Below are positions 42,122-55,104 of a DNA stretch of 64,000 nt, in pieces. The stretch is from Epiperipatus broadwayi. Lineage: Eukaryota; Onychophora; Udeonychophora; Euonychophora; Peripatidae. Made by a program: the position numbers and the translations under genes. The stretch's first letter is position 1. The number at the start of each line of letters is the position of its first letter. Under the pieces are notes generated by a model. The model was not told the origin of the DNA. It worked only from the letters and a program-made list of their open reading frames with translations, and searched no databases. The stretch covers positions 5,911,922 to 5,975,921 of the forward strand of contig JAQFVV010000042.1 of assembly GCA_028023455.1 (NCBI GenBank). Reading direction: 5' to 3'.

Positions 42122-43325
42122 TGTAACGAGCACAGACGTTCGTTACATTGTTTTTTTTTTATATATATATTATTAAACAAGTTAAAATAAAAAGTTCGCA
42201 TTTAAAAACTTTCTTTAAAAATTGAAATTAAAATATCGTCTTAAACTCTTATATATTAAGTCGCACAGATAATGAAAAATTATTAAAATAAAATTTTATT
42301 AAAGAAAAGATTTTAAAACTAAATTTTAAAAGATTTGGAGATGAAATTTATCTTTAAATTTATCTTTAAATATATTTTGGATTTGGAAAACAGGTTAATT
42401 AATCAGAAATGGAAATGATTGTTAATTAGTTAAATGTAAACCAGCCTTCAGCATTTAAATGTAAAAACACTAGTCAGATAGGAAAACAATAGAAACTGGT
42501 TAGCAAATAAGAAGAAATCCCTATGGAATCGGACCTCAGCGAAAGGATCATTACATTTATGACGCAATGTTAATTCAATCCTTCACATTAATATAAAAAG
42601 GACAAGTTTGGAAATTATTAGTGACTAGTGACTGGAAATTGATTGATTATTGACGATGTAACAGCGAGGTGTTAGCGCTGGGGGAGGAAGAAAAAGCCAG
42701 CTTCAATCCCTTCAGTTCTGCTAAGAAAGAGAAAAAAATGGGCCATCGTTTATACAATGAGGACCAACTACGAAAAACAAAATCTCCAAAGGATAAATAA
42801 ATAAATCAACCGGATAATAATCTTCGGAACGTGGTAATTAACGCCAGGAATATAATAGGATGAACTATTTCAATAACCGTAAGAACTTTAAAATTTATGA
42901 ACAGTAAATAAAAACTTTTCATATTTAAATGATTTTAATATTATTCTATCTGACAACAATATTTATTAATTGGTTATAATTTTATTTAATGTATTTAATT
43001 TGTAAAATCATTTCCATTATTATTTATTTATTTAATTTTGTTCTTTAAGTTGTTGATTTCTGTTTTCCGTTAAATAAATTATAAAAAAAATGTTAAACTT
43101 GATCAATGTTTTTTTTATTTGGGGGGGGTTTGTTTTTTTTGTTTATGATATTTATTATTATTGTTATTTAACCCCCCCTTTTTGGGTTGGGTTTGTAAAC
43201 CCCCTTTTTTTTTCTCTTTTGTGGTAAGGTTTTTTTTTTTTTTTTTTTTTTTTTTATTAGTGGGGGTGTTTTGATAAAAATAAAAAAATTTAAAATTTTT
43301 TGTAAAAAAAAAAAAAAAAAAAAAA

Positions 43326-43362
<37 letters not shown>

Positions 43363-43368
43363 GTTACA
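42122..43368 (+). mobile_element. solo LTR-like insertion with 4-bp target duplication
   Basis: It starts TGTAACGAGCACAGACG and ends ACGTTACA, so the ends are TG...CA and are complementary (TGTAACG/CGTTACA). ATAT occurs on both sides (42118-42121 and 43369-43372). A TATA-like TATAAAAAG lies at 42592-42600 and AATAAA at 43073-43078. The insertion interrupts a foldback repeat: the flank AAGCATTTATTTTATAT joins AGAGTATGCTTACAATTG, which are contiguous in the copy at 43695-43730. No internal retroviral coding region is present. The 3' part (43110-43360) is homopolymer-rich. Orientation is inferred from TATA and AATAAA. Confidence 0.6.
43110..43360. repeat. extreme poly-T/poly-A low-complexity block
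   Basis: Long T-runs, G-runs and C-runs followed by long A-runs. This lies within the proposed LTR. It may partly be a sequencing or assembly artefact. Confidence 0.6.
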
Positions 43369-44175
43369 ATATAGAGTATGCTTACAATTGTATTACATTC
43401 AAATATCAGCCTTTCAAGCTAATTGTGCATACGCTTTTGCGAGTGTTAATAATAATAAATGAATACTTTCTCTCCAATACAAGATATAGTATTTATGCAG
43501 GAATAAAATGAATCCACTTATTCCTATGACTCAAATGCTTATATACGAGCAAATCTGAAGTACTGGCAAGGAAAGTGTGAGGATGGAACAGTCACTTTAA
43601 ATTACTGTACACGATGTCTGAATGAATGACGTCGGTGAAATTGTCTAGAATTTACTAAACGTCATTCTAACTGAAACTTAATCATATGTAAATAAGCATT
43701 TATTTTATATAGTGTATGCTTACAATTGTATTACATTCAAATATCAGCCTTTCAAGCTAATTGTGCATACGCTTTTGCGAATGTTAATAATAATAAATGA
43801 ATACTTTCTCTCCAATACAAGATATAGTATTTATGCAGGAATAAAATGAATCCACTTATTCCTACAGCTTATTTGCATATGATTAAGTTTCAGTTAGAAT
43901 GACATTTAGTAAATTCTAGACAATTTCACCGACGTCATTCATTCAGACATCGTATAGAGTAATTTAAAGTGATTGTTCCATCCTCACGCTTTCCTTACCA
44001 GTACTTCAGATTTGCTCATATATAAGCATTTGAGTCGTAGGAATAAGTGGATTCATTTTATTCCTGCATAAATACTATATCTTATATTGGAGAGAAAGTA
44101 TTCATTTATTATTATTAACACTCGCAAAAGCGTATGCACAATTAGCTTGAAAGGCTGATATTTGAATGTAATACA
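43369..44175. repeat. three-armed foldback MITE
   Basis: Arm 1 (43376-43700) and partial arm 2 (43714-43864) are direct copies (GTATGCTTACAATTGTATTA to GAATCCACTTATTCCTA). Arm 3 (43865-44171) is the inverted copy of arm 1. The whole could fold into a hairpin of about 300 bp. Same family as 15962-16290 and 55105-55840. No ORF. Confidence 0.8.
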
Positions 44176-45867
44176 TTTATTGTTGCAAATGTATATTTTC
44201 ACCTTTTTATATTTGATGGTTGTAGGTCATGTAGTTATTGTTATTAATATGTGAGTAAACTGAAAAACATGGATAATATAAAAAGAACACACACATATAT
44301 TTATAACAATAACTATACTTTTTACCACATTCATACTTCTCACTTTCCTTGTATATGGACAGCTTTTTTTTGGAATTTAATTTTTTATTAATTTATAGCT
44401 ATCAATTACTTACTTGTAGATTACATATTTATTTTTTTTGTATTGTAGTGTTTGCTAGATACTTACTTATCATAAGAGTACATTTTTATCTGTGTATTAT
44501 TTATGGTGTCCATATTTTTTATTACATGGATATCTTTTTTTGGAATTTAATTTCTTATGGATTACATTGTTGTGCTTCTTAAATTCTTAATTATATTCAA
44601 TCCAATGAATGGTTTTGTAATTTAATTTTTTGCAGAATATTTCTATTGATTGCATTATTGAATGTATTTGTTTTATAATTATTGGACATTGATTTGATTG
44701 CTAAATATATTAATTATGGGTTCTCTATTAACACCCTTCAGTGAATTTCTAACTTAGCACTTCATTCATATTTTTATGTAATTTTGCAGTTATTTATTTG
44801 GGCACATGCAGGCCTGATTAATAGAATAACTAAATGTAAATTTATTACTGTTCTTTTTTAATTATTATTATATAATTATATTTTGGAATAAACTGAAGAT
44901 TACAGTTAAAATATTTTAAAACATATCTTTATTATAAAACATGTTGATTTTGTAACATTTGTAGTTTTTTTTTTTGTAATAGCATTTATAGAATTTTTAA
45001 TATACATAGTTTAAAATTGACAATTTTTCAAGCGTTTGATTTATAATAAAAAGAGATGCTAGAGAAATATTATTTAATGTTTATATTATGCAAAACATCT
45101 TGTAATATTTTTCAAATCTAATTTCTTTTCCATATTTGGTTATCCAGTTTATATTTGTATCTACTTCCACAAAACCCAAAGTTGTAACATTCAATTTATT
45201 ATTATTTTTGTATACTTATTTTGACAAAATCATTTTTTCAGTAATTGTTTAATTCTATGTAAATGACTTAATCATGTTTGTATTTAAGAAATTTAAATCT
45301 TTTTTTAGAGATATTGTATGCCTCAAATTGCAAAGCCTTTTTTTTTTTTTAAATATATTTTGTTACTTTTCTATAGTAATATTTGATATTTTAATTAAAG
45401 AAAGCTTCAAATACTTGGCACTATTGATGTAAAATGTGTTCACTTGTGAAGAGATAATGAACTAAAATTTAAAAATTACTATTGATTTTCAAAGTGAGAT
45501 TTAATAGTCCTAATTAAATGAAACTAGGATCCCAAACTAATGAGAAAATATTTGTGGGTTAAATCCTTATTGAAGAAAATAAAAAATAAAAAAATCAATT
45601 TGGCCATTTGAAACAGGACTCATTGTGTGTTAAGACTGGTTGCACAAATAAATAAATAATTAATAACATCATTATCATTACTACCACTCATAAATATGTA
45701 ATAACACAAAATTGTTTATTTCTGCTGGTTGAACTTTAATATTTAGAGAGAATGTATTAGACAGATAAAGATCCTTCTGCTGGTATCAGTAATATAGTAG
45801 TTTTAATATTTTTAATTTTTTATTATAAATGATATTATCATTATTAAGAAAAGTGTTTATATTAATC
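44176..45867. other. drk intron, AT-rich
   Basis: Contains a loose duplication of TATGGACAGC/TGGATATC TTTTTTTGGAATTTAATTT at 44355 and 44527. No gene. Confidence 0.4.
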
Positions 45868-46165
45868 ATAGTTCTGTAATGTAATTTTCACTGCACTATT
45901 CTAACACAAGGTAGGGACTGGTTTCTATCCATCTTTAATATTTTGTGGAGGGGTATAATCATAAATATATGATCAAAGACATGTGAAAAAGATATATGAT
46001 CCCCATACATGTTTTTGGTTTATGATTATATCCCTCGATAAGTGTTAAATCCCTATTTTGCATGAGAGTGGTATAGTGAAAATTACACTAGAGAAATATT
46101 ACTCATTAAGTGGATAATCTCTAGACTAATTAATGACTAATAAAAATTATTAATATTTATATGGT
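45868..46165. repeat. foldback repeat, copy of 8401-8733 without insert
   Basis: Left arm CTGTAATGTAATTTTCACTG, right arm with the complement AGTGAAAATTACACTAG, then the shared tail ATAATCTCTAGACTAATTAA to AATTATTAATATTT. It ends about 35 bp before the SH3-2 exon, so it abuts the drk splice acceptor region. Confidence 0.65.
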
Positions 46166-46199
46166 TTTTATATATATAATTTTTTTGTTTTTTTTGTAG

Positions 46200-46376
46200 T
46201 ATTTAGTGGTTGCTGTGTATGATTTTTCACCTCAAGAACAAAATGAATTAGAATTTAAACGAGGAGATGTAATAACTGTTATTGACAGATCAGATCAGCA
46301 CTGGTGGGAAGGAGAGATTGGGACTAGACGAGGCTTATTTCCTGCCACTTATGTTTCTCCTTATCATTCTGGATAA
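46200..46376 (+). CDS. drk: drk/Grb2 adaptor, terminal exon with SH3-2 and stop
   Basis: After TTTTTTGTAG the exon reads [58 protein letters not shown], stop TAA. It is a complete C-terminal SH3 domain: ALYDF-like motif (AVYDF), acidic RT loop, WW, and the P..Y motif in FPATY. In Grb2 this domain binds Gab1, SLP-76-type and other RxxK ligands. The C-terminus ends a few residues after SH3-2, as in Drk. With 26 missing N-terminal residues the protein would be about 213 aa; family members are 211-217. The preceding intron is about 8.9 kb. A longer open frame at 46282-46620 is in another frame and is a shadow. Confidence 0.97.
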   Translation, partial: YLVVAVYDFSPQEQNELEFKRGDVITVIDRSDQHWWEGEIGTRRGLFPATYVSPYHSG

Positions 46377-47760
46377 TAATATCAATAATAGTAAAATTTA
46401 TCTTACAAAATACAACTTCCCTACTACTCAATACATCAGAAGCTCACATCTGAAAACTACATACATACTATATATGTATACAATATATATATATAAACAG
46501 ATATTCTATACATATATAATGGGAAATGACATGCATACATTTATATGCATATGTATTTATATATATGTATGTAGTTACGTATATCTAAATACATGGAATT
46601 TACATGTTTGTGTCCTATGAATAATTCAAGCAAGAAGCAGCCACCTTCAGTGACATTTATGTAGGGACTCACCATTTGAAATGAGGGACAAATGCTGTGG
46701 GGATGAGGCAAAAAATATATTTGTTTAGTAAACTGCTATAAATTAGAAATCTTTATAATTTTCAACTCTCTTGATTATTAAAATTTTCAAAACGGGATGT
46801 ACAGTAAATTTATTAAAACAACTATCTCTAATGTATATGCATATTCATGTATTTAGACATACATATATATGCATATATACATTCATCACATAAATGTGTT
46901 TCATTTTATATTTTAAAAGCTGTTGATATGAAATCTTCAGCTCAACTTGCATTAATTATTTAATGCAAGTTTTATCTGATATGTTACATTTCTTTACTGA
47001 AGTATACATAATTTAGATGTTTTTAGAGCGAGAAAAAGGAAAGGCTTCCAATCGTGAACTTTAGAAAATTCCATTCTTAATGATTAGCCTTATACAATAC
47101 AGTATTAAAATACCATCTTAAGGATCTCTGTAAATGGGTTGTAAAATATAATTGCAGTTATCTTGATGTATTAATAATTTTGATAAAGTATGATTGCCTT
47201 GTCCTTATGTTTATTTTATTTTGCCTTTTCAAAATATTATATAAGTAATAACTTTTAGGCATTTGTGTTATGCTTTAAAAAGTAATTTGTGCTTTTCATT
47301 TACCATCCTTAAGCTATAATGATTAACTAAATACAACCAAATTAAGTAATCTTTGAAATAATTTTTGAGTTAACAATCTGATACCAATTGCAGATGAAAA
47401 ATAATGTTAAAATAATAAAATAGCTTGAAAAATTATTATTTCTATTAAGATATATTTTTATTTTTAAATGAAAGAAGTATCGAAAGAAATTATTAGAAAA
47501 ATTGATTTGATTTATTAATTGGCAGCTGCCTTATTTTCAAGTAATAATTGATTAATATAATTTATAGATGTATAATATAAATATTCATGGACTTATTTTG
47601 TATTATGTGGGTATATATGAATGTACTCACATAAATGTCTATGTATACACATAAAAGTTGCAATTAACAAAAAATAATTGTTTTTTTCTGTGATTGGTCA
47701 TCATTGCAGAATGCTGATTTTACTTTATTTAGGTTAAACGAAATGGTAATAAATATTTGA
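46377..47760 (+). other. probable 3' UTR of drk
   Basis: This is the sequence after the drk stop codon. It starts AT-rich and contains a less repetitive block (about 46610-46720) that is not recognisable as a transposon. Several AATAAA-like hexamers occur; one plausible site is 47748-47753. No polyadenylation site can be fixed from sequence alone, so the end is a guess. Confidence 0.3.
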
Positions 47761-49946
47761 AATATATATTTGACTCTGTATAGTATATTAATATGTATCA
47801 ACAAAAAAAACTGATAAAGCTAAAATAAAAATTTTTTACACAAAAGTTATTTTAAATAATAATTGTTTTTCATTTCTTGATTTCTTCCTCTTTTTGCATT
47901 TTTTTTTTTTTTTTAAAGAGGAAGGCTTCAACTATAGCTTCGCTCTCAAAAGTTATCTTTGCAGTTTGAGATGTTAACATTTTTTTTTTTACTTTCATTG
48001 TTTGCTAATTTTTGTTTTATAAAATCACAAGTTGTAAATGCTATGGATCATGTTTAGTTAAAATTTTATCTCTGGCAATTTTTTTAAATATATTTGCATT
48101 CTAATTATTTTTGTTAAAATTTTATGTTTTCCCCATCCCCTTCTTTTTTTATTCTTATAACATTTAAAGAAAATAGTATCCTTGTTTAATTATATTCTGA
48201 CAATTTTCAATAATTTCATCTCTCTGAGTGTGTATTTAAAGGTTTTGTAGAATATGTACATATATATTTATAAATTGAAAATATTCTTTTTAAAAAAATA
48301 TATTTGTTTGGTTCTCCTTTGCATCAAAACAAATAAGCGTAATTTTTAATTTAGAAAAAATATAATAATTTATAATACTTCTTCAACCACTTTTTAAGTC
48401 GTATTTTATTTTCGTTGAATTCACATTTATACATATATATTATTTTTCCATATTTCAACCATTTTCATATGGTCTTTGTCAATGTAGTCAAATTGGGAAA
48501 AAGGGAAATTAATGAAAAATTTATTAAGCTGTATGTAAATTTATCCAAAAAAAAAATTAAAATTAAGTATTTATTTTTCTATATTAAATAGACATTTATA
48601 TCTTTCTTGTTCTTTTAAACTTAAATTCTTAAGTTTAACATATCTAATTTTTATTTACACCTTAAATAATAAATATGAAAATCAAATAAGCTAACCTTAA
48701 TTAGATATATAAACCTCTCAAAATGTAGGAAAATAAAATATTTATTTATATACATGAATTCAGTGAAAACAAAATCTAAAAAGACAAATGGTTGATTAGG
48801 AAATATTATGGATTATTTAAATTCATAATAGTAATTAAATCTGATGATTTATTATTGTGCATTTAGTAAATTCAGTGAACTGTATAAAACAGTATTTAAT
48901 CTGAATATTTAAAAGAAAAATTAGAATATAATAAATACTGTTAAAATCTTAATTCTAGAAAATAAAATGTATGGTTAAAAAAAGAATGTAACAGCAAATA
49001 CAAAATGACTTTTTTTTTCCTTATTAGTGTAAATATTTTTCAATAATAATAAAAAAAAAAACTAGTTTTAATTGAAATAATGTTATTATTTTCCATTATT
49101 TAATTTGAATTAGTTATCATTTATTTTGTAAATTAAATAATATGCTATTTTTCATTTGATAATTTTTAATTAGTATTAAATTTATATTTATTGTTACTAT
49201 TATAAAAATTAATATAAAAAGATTTTGAGACTGGTTTCTTTTTTAATTATGATTTGGTAAATTAAATTTGGATACTATTTACTATAATTTAAAATGTTGA
49301 TATACATATATCAGTTTAGAATAAAATTGATAGTTATATTTTTAAAAATAGTTTGTTAGAAATTTAATTCTATTTATAAAAAAAAAATTTATTGTATGAA
49401 TCTTAATGAAACTTTCTCTTAGGATGTTATTATGTTACATTGGGAACAAAGTATTTTTATATACTAAAAATAATTGCCAAAGAAAATGACTATTAATATG
49501 AATTAATAAAATATTTTTTAATTCTACTTTTTTTTCCCCATTTATTTTAAAGTTGTTTTTTATATCAAAATTGACTTATTATTTTACATAAACAATATTA
49601 AAAAAAACTTGGAAGTAAATTATAACTCTCCTATTAATATGTTTCATGGACAAGTTTTTACACATATCTACCTTATGCTGAACTCAAACAAAACAATCAT
49701 GTTGCCATTTGTACAATAATACAATATATAAATATATCTGATAGCTGTATTAAAACAGATTTATTATAGATAACTGTATGGACTCATTTTTTGTTATATA
49801 TTGCTAATTACTTTAGTTTTTATTACAAAAAAAAATATGTGTGTATCTGCTTCGTATTGAACCAAAACTAATAGATTATGCTACCCGCAAAATAACAAAT
49901 ACATTATATGTATCTTCCTGAGAATTACAATAAATAAATATTTTTG
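47761..49946. other. AT-rich downstream DNA
   Basis: No feature recognised; T-runs near 47900 and 49010. Confidence 0.4.
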
Positions 49947-50282
49947 CAACAGGCCAAACTCTCCATACAGTATTGCGACCCAGTGCAAGCCAGAGTAATC
50001 AATGAATGACAGAAGGCTTGTGCATAAAATCCCCATCATAGTTTTGTAGTTAAGTAGAGATAAAAGGTGGCTGCTGGAGAGTTGCATTAGATCCTAAGAT
50101 CTAGGTGCAGGGCTCTCAGATCCAAGGCTCCTCACTGACAAAGGCCACAAGCCAGAAACTAATCTGGGGATATTGGATGAGTAGGCACTAGATGGGGATT
50201 TTATGCACAAGCCTTCTGGCATCCTTTATTACTCTGGCTTGAACTGAGTGGCAATACTGTATGGAGAGTTTTGCCTGTTTTA
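49947..50282. repeat. family 1 foldback with one hammerhead-like core
   Basis: Outer ends AACAGGCCAAACTCTCCAT and ATGGAGAGTTTTGCCTGTTT are complementary; GGCTTGTGCATAAAATCCCC follows on both sides. The right half contains the family 1 core on the plus strand; the left half has a different filler (TAGTTAAGTAGAGATAAAAG). Confidence 0.75.
50121..50177 (+). ncRNA. hammerhead-like motif, family 1, copy d
   Basis: Plus strand, 57 nt: UCCAA, GGC, UCCUCA, CUGACAA, A-GGC-CACAA-GCC-A, GAA, ACUAAU, C, UGGGGA, UA, UUGGA. Helix II is GGC/GCC where copies a and c have AGC/GCU, a compensatory change that supports the helix. Helix I is extended by A-U (AUCCAA/UUGGAU). CUGACAA and ACUAAU predict low or no activity. 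Confidence 0.65.
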
Positions 50283-50667
50283 ATAACAGTTATAAGCAAA
50301 CATAAGAAATGGTGGTCATGTGATTTTTTATTAGCTTAAAAAAAAAGAAGATATTGTATCATAATTTTCTGTTGACTTAAGCAAATCCTTTATTTAAAAA
50401 GACATCTACAGCAATTGCTTTTGGCATTAAATTAAAAGTGCTATTGTAGTAAAAAAAAAAGGCAAAAATTTAGGCTGTCCATTGATTTTTTTTTCCATAT
50501 CAATTTATTATATTCTGATTGGAGCATAACTATTGTAAGTTGATGTTTATATATACAGGAACTATTATGGAAAATATTTAGCTTATATCTACTTAGTAAC
50601 TAAAGTTCCTCTCACATTTTGAAAAAGAAAGTTTAAAAATAACTAGCCTGTTTACATGAGAATGGTT
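50283..50667. other. AT-rich DNA
   Basis: Nothing recognised. Confidence 0.4.
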
Positions 50668-50808
50668 TTGAACCCAGACTTTCAAGCTCCTCTAAGTCAT
50701 CCACTCCATCTTATACAACCGACCCACATGATCACATGTGTGTAAGATTGAGTGGATGACTGAAGGGAGTTTGAAAGTCTGGGTTCAAATCCTCTAATTA
50801 CATATAGC
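50668..50808. repeat. foldback with tRNA-like arms, no ribozyme
   Basis: Inverted arms TTTTGAACCCAGACTTTCAA and TTTGAAAGTCTGGGTTCAAA. The right half reads like a tRNA: GATTGAGTGGATGACTGAAG (box A-like), then GGGTTCAAATCC (box B). Same family as 7526-7829. Confidence 0.6.
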
Positions 50809-53800
50809 TTAAATATATATATATTTGTATTTAAAAGATATGAGAATGGTTTATATATATTTAACAATGAGTCAAAGGAACTTTACCAAAAAATAAACCA
50901 ATATGTGTATTTGTGTATTAAATGTTAACAAAATGTCATAAATTAAAAAGAACATAAAACAAATCAGTACAATAAAATTGAAAATTACAAACCCGAGAGC
51001 CATTTTATGAATGGTAACTATACAAATGTAACTGTAGTATTAAGTATTTCGTAACCTTGGTGTTAATACAAATTCTTCAGTTATCATAATTTATTGATTT
51101 GACAAGTTCATGTTCTGTAAACAGCAATGATAAATCATTCAGTCATTCCTGACTCATTTTTGTCCATAAAAATCTGTTCTTCTTTTTTATTTAAATGCCT
51201 TTTTATTTTTAATTATTGATACGAGAAGAATGCAAATTTTTTATTCACATCATAACTCGGTGTTTTATTGTGATATGTCAGCTATAATTTCATGACTACT
51301 CTAATACAGAGTAGATACTGACATAAAAGAGGTTCTGTGCATTTTTCCAGACTTAGTTGTACCTACAAGAGCATGGTATAGTTGATGGGATGATGTATTG
51401 ACAACAAATCTTGTCTTGAAGAAATCATTATGTAATTCAATGTTGTCTCATATATCGAGATACCATTCTATAAGGAGTGAATATAGCCATCTTGGGAGTT
51501 GTCATATAATCATTTTATTAATAATATAAAATGTTCATTGTTTTTATTACCTTATTAATTGTATTTACTTTTAAAACACCTAATTGATACAGGTAGCAAA
51601 TTTACATATTTCAAAATAAATCACTCAAATAATTATAATGGTAAAGAAGGAAAATGCTTAAAAAATATTGTAATTCTAATAGTTTTTTTAAACTAATTTT
51701 GCAAAAAATACAATTCATTGTAAATAATAAAGCATGTATACTAAGAAAAGCTTGAGTATGACTACTAGTTAATTGAAAGCATGCTCACCGTACTATGTTG
51801 ATGTATTTAACATTTTTATTTTAAAGTATTAAACAAGTTTTTTTGTAGTATACATGTATGTATTATTTATATTGGATTTAAAACATATTTTTTATTTAAA
51901 AAAATATTAATTAAAGAAAAATTAAGTTTAAATCCATTATAATACTTTTATAAATTATAGTTTTTTGTACTATATATCATTGTTGATTTTCTGCTGGGCA
52001 TTTGTTTTGAGAAGTCATATAAAATTGCAAATTTTATTGCTTCTGTATGTTTTATATGGAGAATTAATATATTCACATAGAATATGGATGAATATACTTT
52101 GATCTGAGTTTTTAATAATTCAATTTTTTATTTTATAAATGAGTTAACTATGACATTTAGTATATATATATATGCTGCCAATATAACTAAAAGCACTCAG
52201 ATAGTAGAAGGTTTTGAATCTGTGGGTTTCAGAATAACTTTTTTCGTACTATATGTTAAGTTTATTATTTGTGCTTTTTTATATATATATCATTTTATTC
52301 TAATTTTTATCCCAACTTGCACATCAAACCCTTGGCAATAGTCTCAGATATTTTCTCTTAGTGGCCATGCCTATATTTATGAATATATATGTATAAACTT
52401 AACAAAAATACATAAGATGTATTAAGGTGTTATATATATAGCTAAATATTTAATAATTATATAAATTAAAAATTGTTCAAATTCCTTGTTTGATTGATTC
52501 TATCGAATGGATAGATTTTAAGCCTAGCTAAACTAAAAAATTTAATGGGTTGTCTTGTAATATTTTATTGTTTTTTCTCATAATTAATGCCGTCAAGTGG
52601 CCACGACCAGCTATCACATGGCAACCATTTAATTATTGCTTTAGCTATTATTGTTGTTGGTAAGTCAACATTTTATTTATATTTCCTATAAAGTAAATAA
52701 GATAGTTTAAAAGTTGAAATATTTATCTTAAATTAAGAAAAAAAATAAAAATACATTTTTTAGTCATATTTTTATTATAAATTTTGAAAAGTAAACTTTT
52801 CATTATTGTTTACATATAAGTAGATGAAAATAAGTTGCAGCATATATTTTTATAAGATTTATTATCAGCCAATAGTTTTCATTTTAATAAATGAGCTTGT
52901 AATATTAAAGGTATTTGTGTAGGTGTGTGAATATTTGTGTGTGTATATATCATACCTTTAAAATTTGATATGGTTTAAATATTTAATAAATGTAAATTAA
53001 TATACTGATATAGTTTAATTATAATTTAATTTAAATTATTTAGAACTTACATATAGCAAATAATTTTTATAAATCAAAATAATGAAGCATTTTCAAAAAT
53101 ATGCAAATACCATATATACTCACAAATAGATAAAATACTTTTTTAACAAAATCATCTAACAAAAAAAATTAAATTTCCCAATATTTTAATATTACTATTT
53201 AATTTGTATGCAGAAAATAATATAATGGATTACATTTACTTTCATTTTACAATAATCAAAATTAAGTATTAAAATAATTAGAATTCTAAGGAAAAAAATT
53301 TCAGTGGATTTATTTTTGTTTTTCAAATATATTTTTAAAGTAAAATATAACCACTACCATAAATAGTAATATATAGATTCCATTATATTACTTTATATAT
53401 ACATATGTTGTCAGATATATTAATAGTATATACCTTTTTCATTATTAAAATTAATAGGTGAATAGCTAAGGTAGTTTTAATTAGATAAGAAAAGATAGTG
53501 GTACATTACATCAGCATATGTGATTCTATTAATATAAAATTAAAGAAATATTTTAATATATTCAAATACAGAAAATTCTTGATCCATTGTTTGTCAAAGT
53601 ATCAAAGAAAATGACCATTACACAAAACAATAGAATAAAATCCTATTTAAGAATAAATTATATTTTTAAAAAATCAGGATTAATATTAATTAGTGATAAA
53701 ACTTTTTTTAAATAATCTTATCAAATCATTAATTCATTATAAGTAATTTTTTTATTCGGTTAATTTCTAAAAATATATGCATACCTAAACAAAAAAAAAA

Positions 53801-55104
53801 AAGTTTTCTTTTTAAGAATGAATAACCCAACAGGATGGGGGTGAAAATTATTTTTAAAATATTTTTAATTTTAAAAACCGGAAAACAAAAAATCTATTAT
53901 CTGATTTATAAGAAGTAAAAAAAAGTGAAAAAGGAATAATTTTTTTATATTAAAAATGTCAGTTTAAATTATTTTAAAAAGCAAATAATTAGTGGAACTG
54001 CTAACTATGTCATATTTTGGGCCAAACTTTTCTAGCTTTTACATATATATAGTGTTTAACATCTTAACTTACCTTTATATATATATACTATGCATGTATA
54101 AACAAAATTTTAAATAATAGTAACAAAGTTAATAATAAATTGAAAGGACACATTTATTTTTACTGTGTGTTTGCTCATACATTGGTTGAAGCAATAGGAA
54201 TAAGAAAAAAAATCTACCAGATTCTTAAAATAATGTCTGATTTTCATTATTAAATATGTTCTGGGTGATGTTTTTTTTTTTTTCTACTAAATTGTTTCTT
54301 ATAGGAACATAATAGACTAGTTTCCTCATCAAGAAATTACAAACTATTTTAAAATCAGTATTCACTTTAAAATCTTTCTAAAATTTTGTAAAACTTTTAA
54401 CAATTACTTTTAGAAAATATTTTATTACAGACATCAAATTTGGAAAGGATAATGAAGTAAAATATTTATAGTTTCAACATAAACCAAATAAATTTTATTA
54501 ATATATATATATAATCGTGTAGGACACTCAGAGGTAGAATGGAACATTATAAATTTTTTTTTTTTTAATCTGATTGTGTACAGTGTTTAGAGAATAACTG
54601 TTGAACAGCACAAAATTTGCGAATTTTAATGGGTTTTTTTGTTTATTTATATTTTTCTTTGAATAGTGCATTATTGAAGTCATGTAATTAGATGCAGCAT
54701 AATTCACAGATTCACTACATTTGTATGTAAAAATATTGCATTAGGATCATAATTTGTTGATGATGTAAAAACAACAGTTTGAGAACAATGAATCCTCATT
54801 TTTATGCTCTCATTTTGTGACCAATGAAAGCAGATGATGGATGTGGAAAATAATATATATATATATAGCAGATTTATTTAGAATGATTTTATTTTTAATT
54901 AGTAATAGGAAATAATCATAACTTTGTTTAAATATCTGTCATTGAAATGGAAATAACTACCACTGAGTTATGCAACGTCATTCTCTTTCCTATTTTTGGT
55001 AATACATAACTTAGTGGGAGATGGTTACTTCCTTTAGTAAGTAAAAAATGGGTTTAATCTTATGTATTAAATATCAAAAAATTATTAGGAAAAATTACAT
55101 AATT
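50809..55104. other. AT-rich downstream DNA
   Basis: No gene. A solo copy of the foldback end from 4890-6768 is at 52583-52632. Low-complexity T-runs and short (AT)n tracts occur. Short open frames (e.g. 52150-52341) have no motif. Confidence 0.4.
52583..52632. repeat. solitary terminal repeat of the 4.9-kb foldback family
   Basis: TGCCGTCAAGTGGCCACGAC then CAGCTATCACATGGCAACC matches the right end of the 4890-6768 element (GTCGTTAAGCGGCCATGACC, AGCTATCAAAAGACAACC) with a few changes. Confidence 0.6.

Noticed and set aside
46282-46620. 112-codon open frame overlapping the last drk exon
   Set aside because: It is in a different frame from the SH3-2 exon and its downstream part is a translation of (TATA)-rich 3' UTR.
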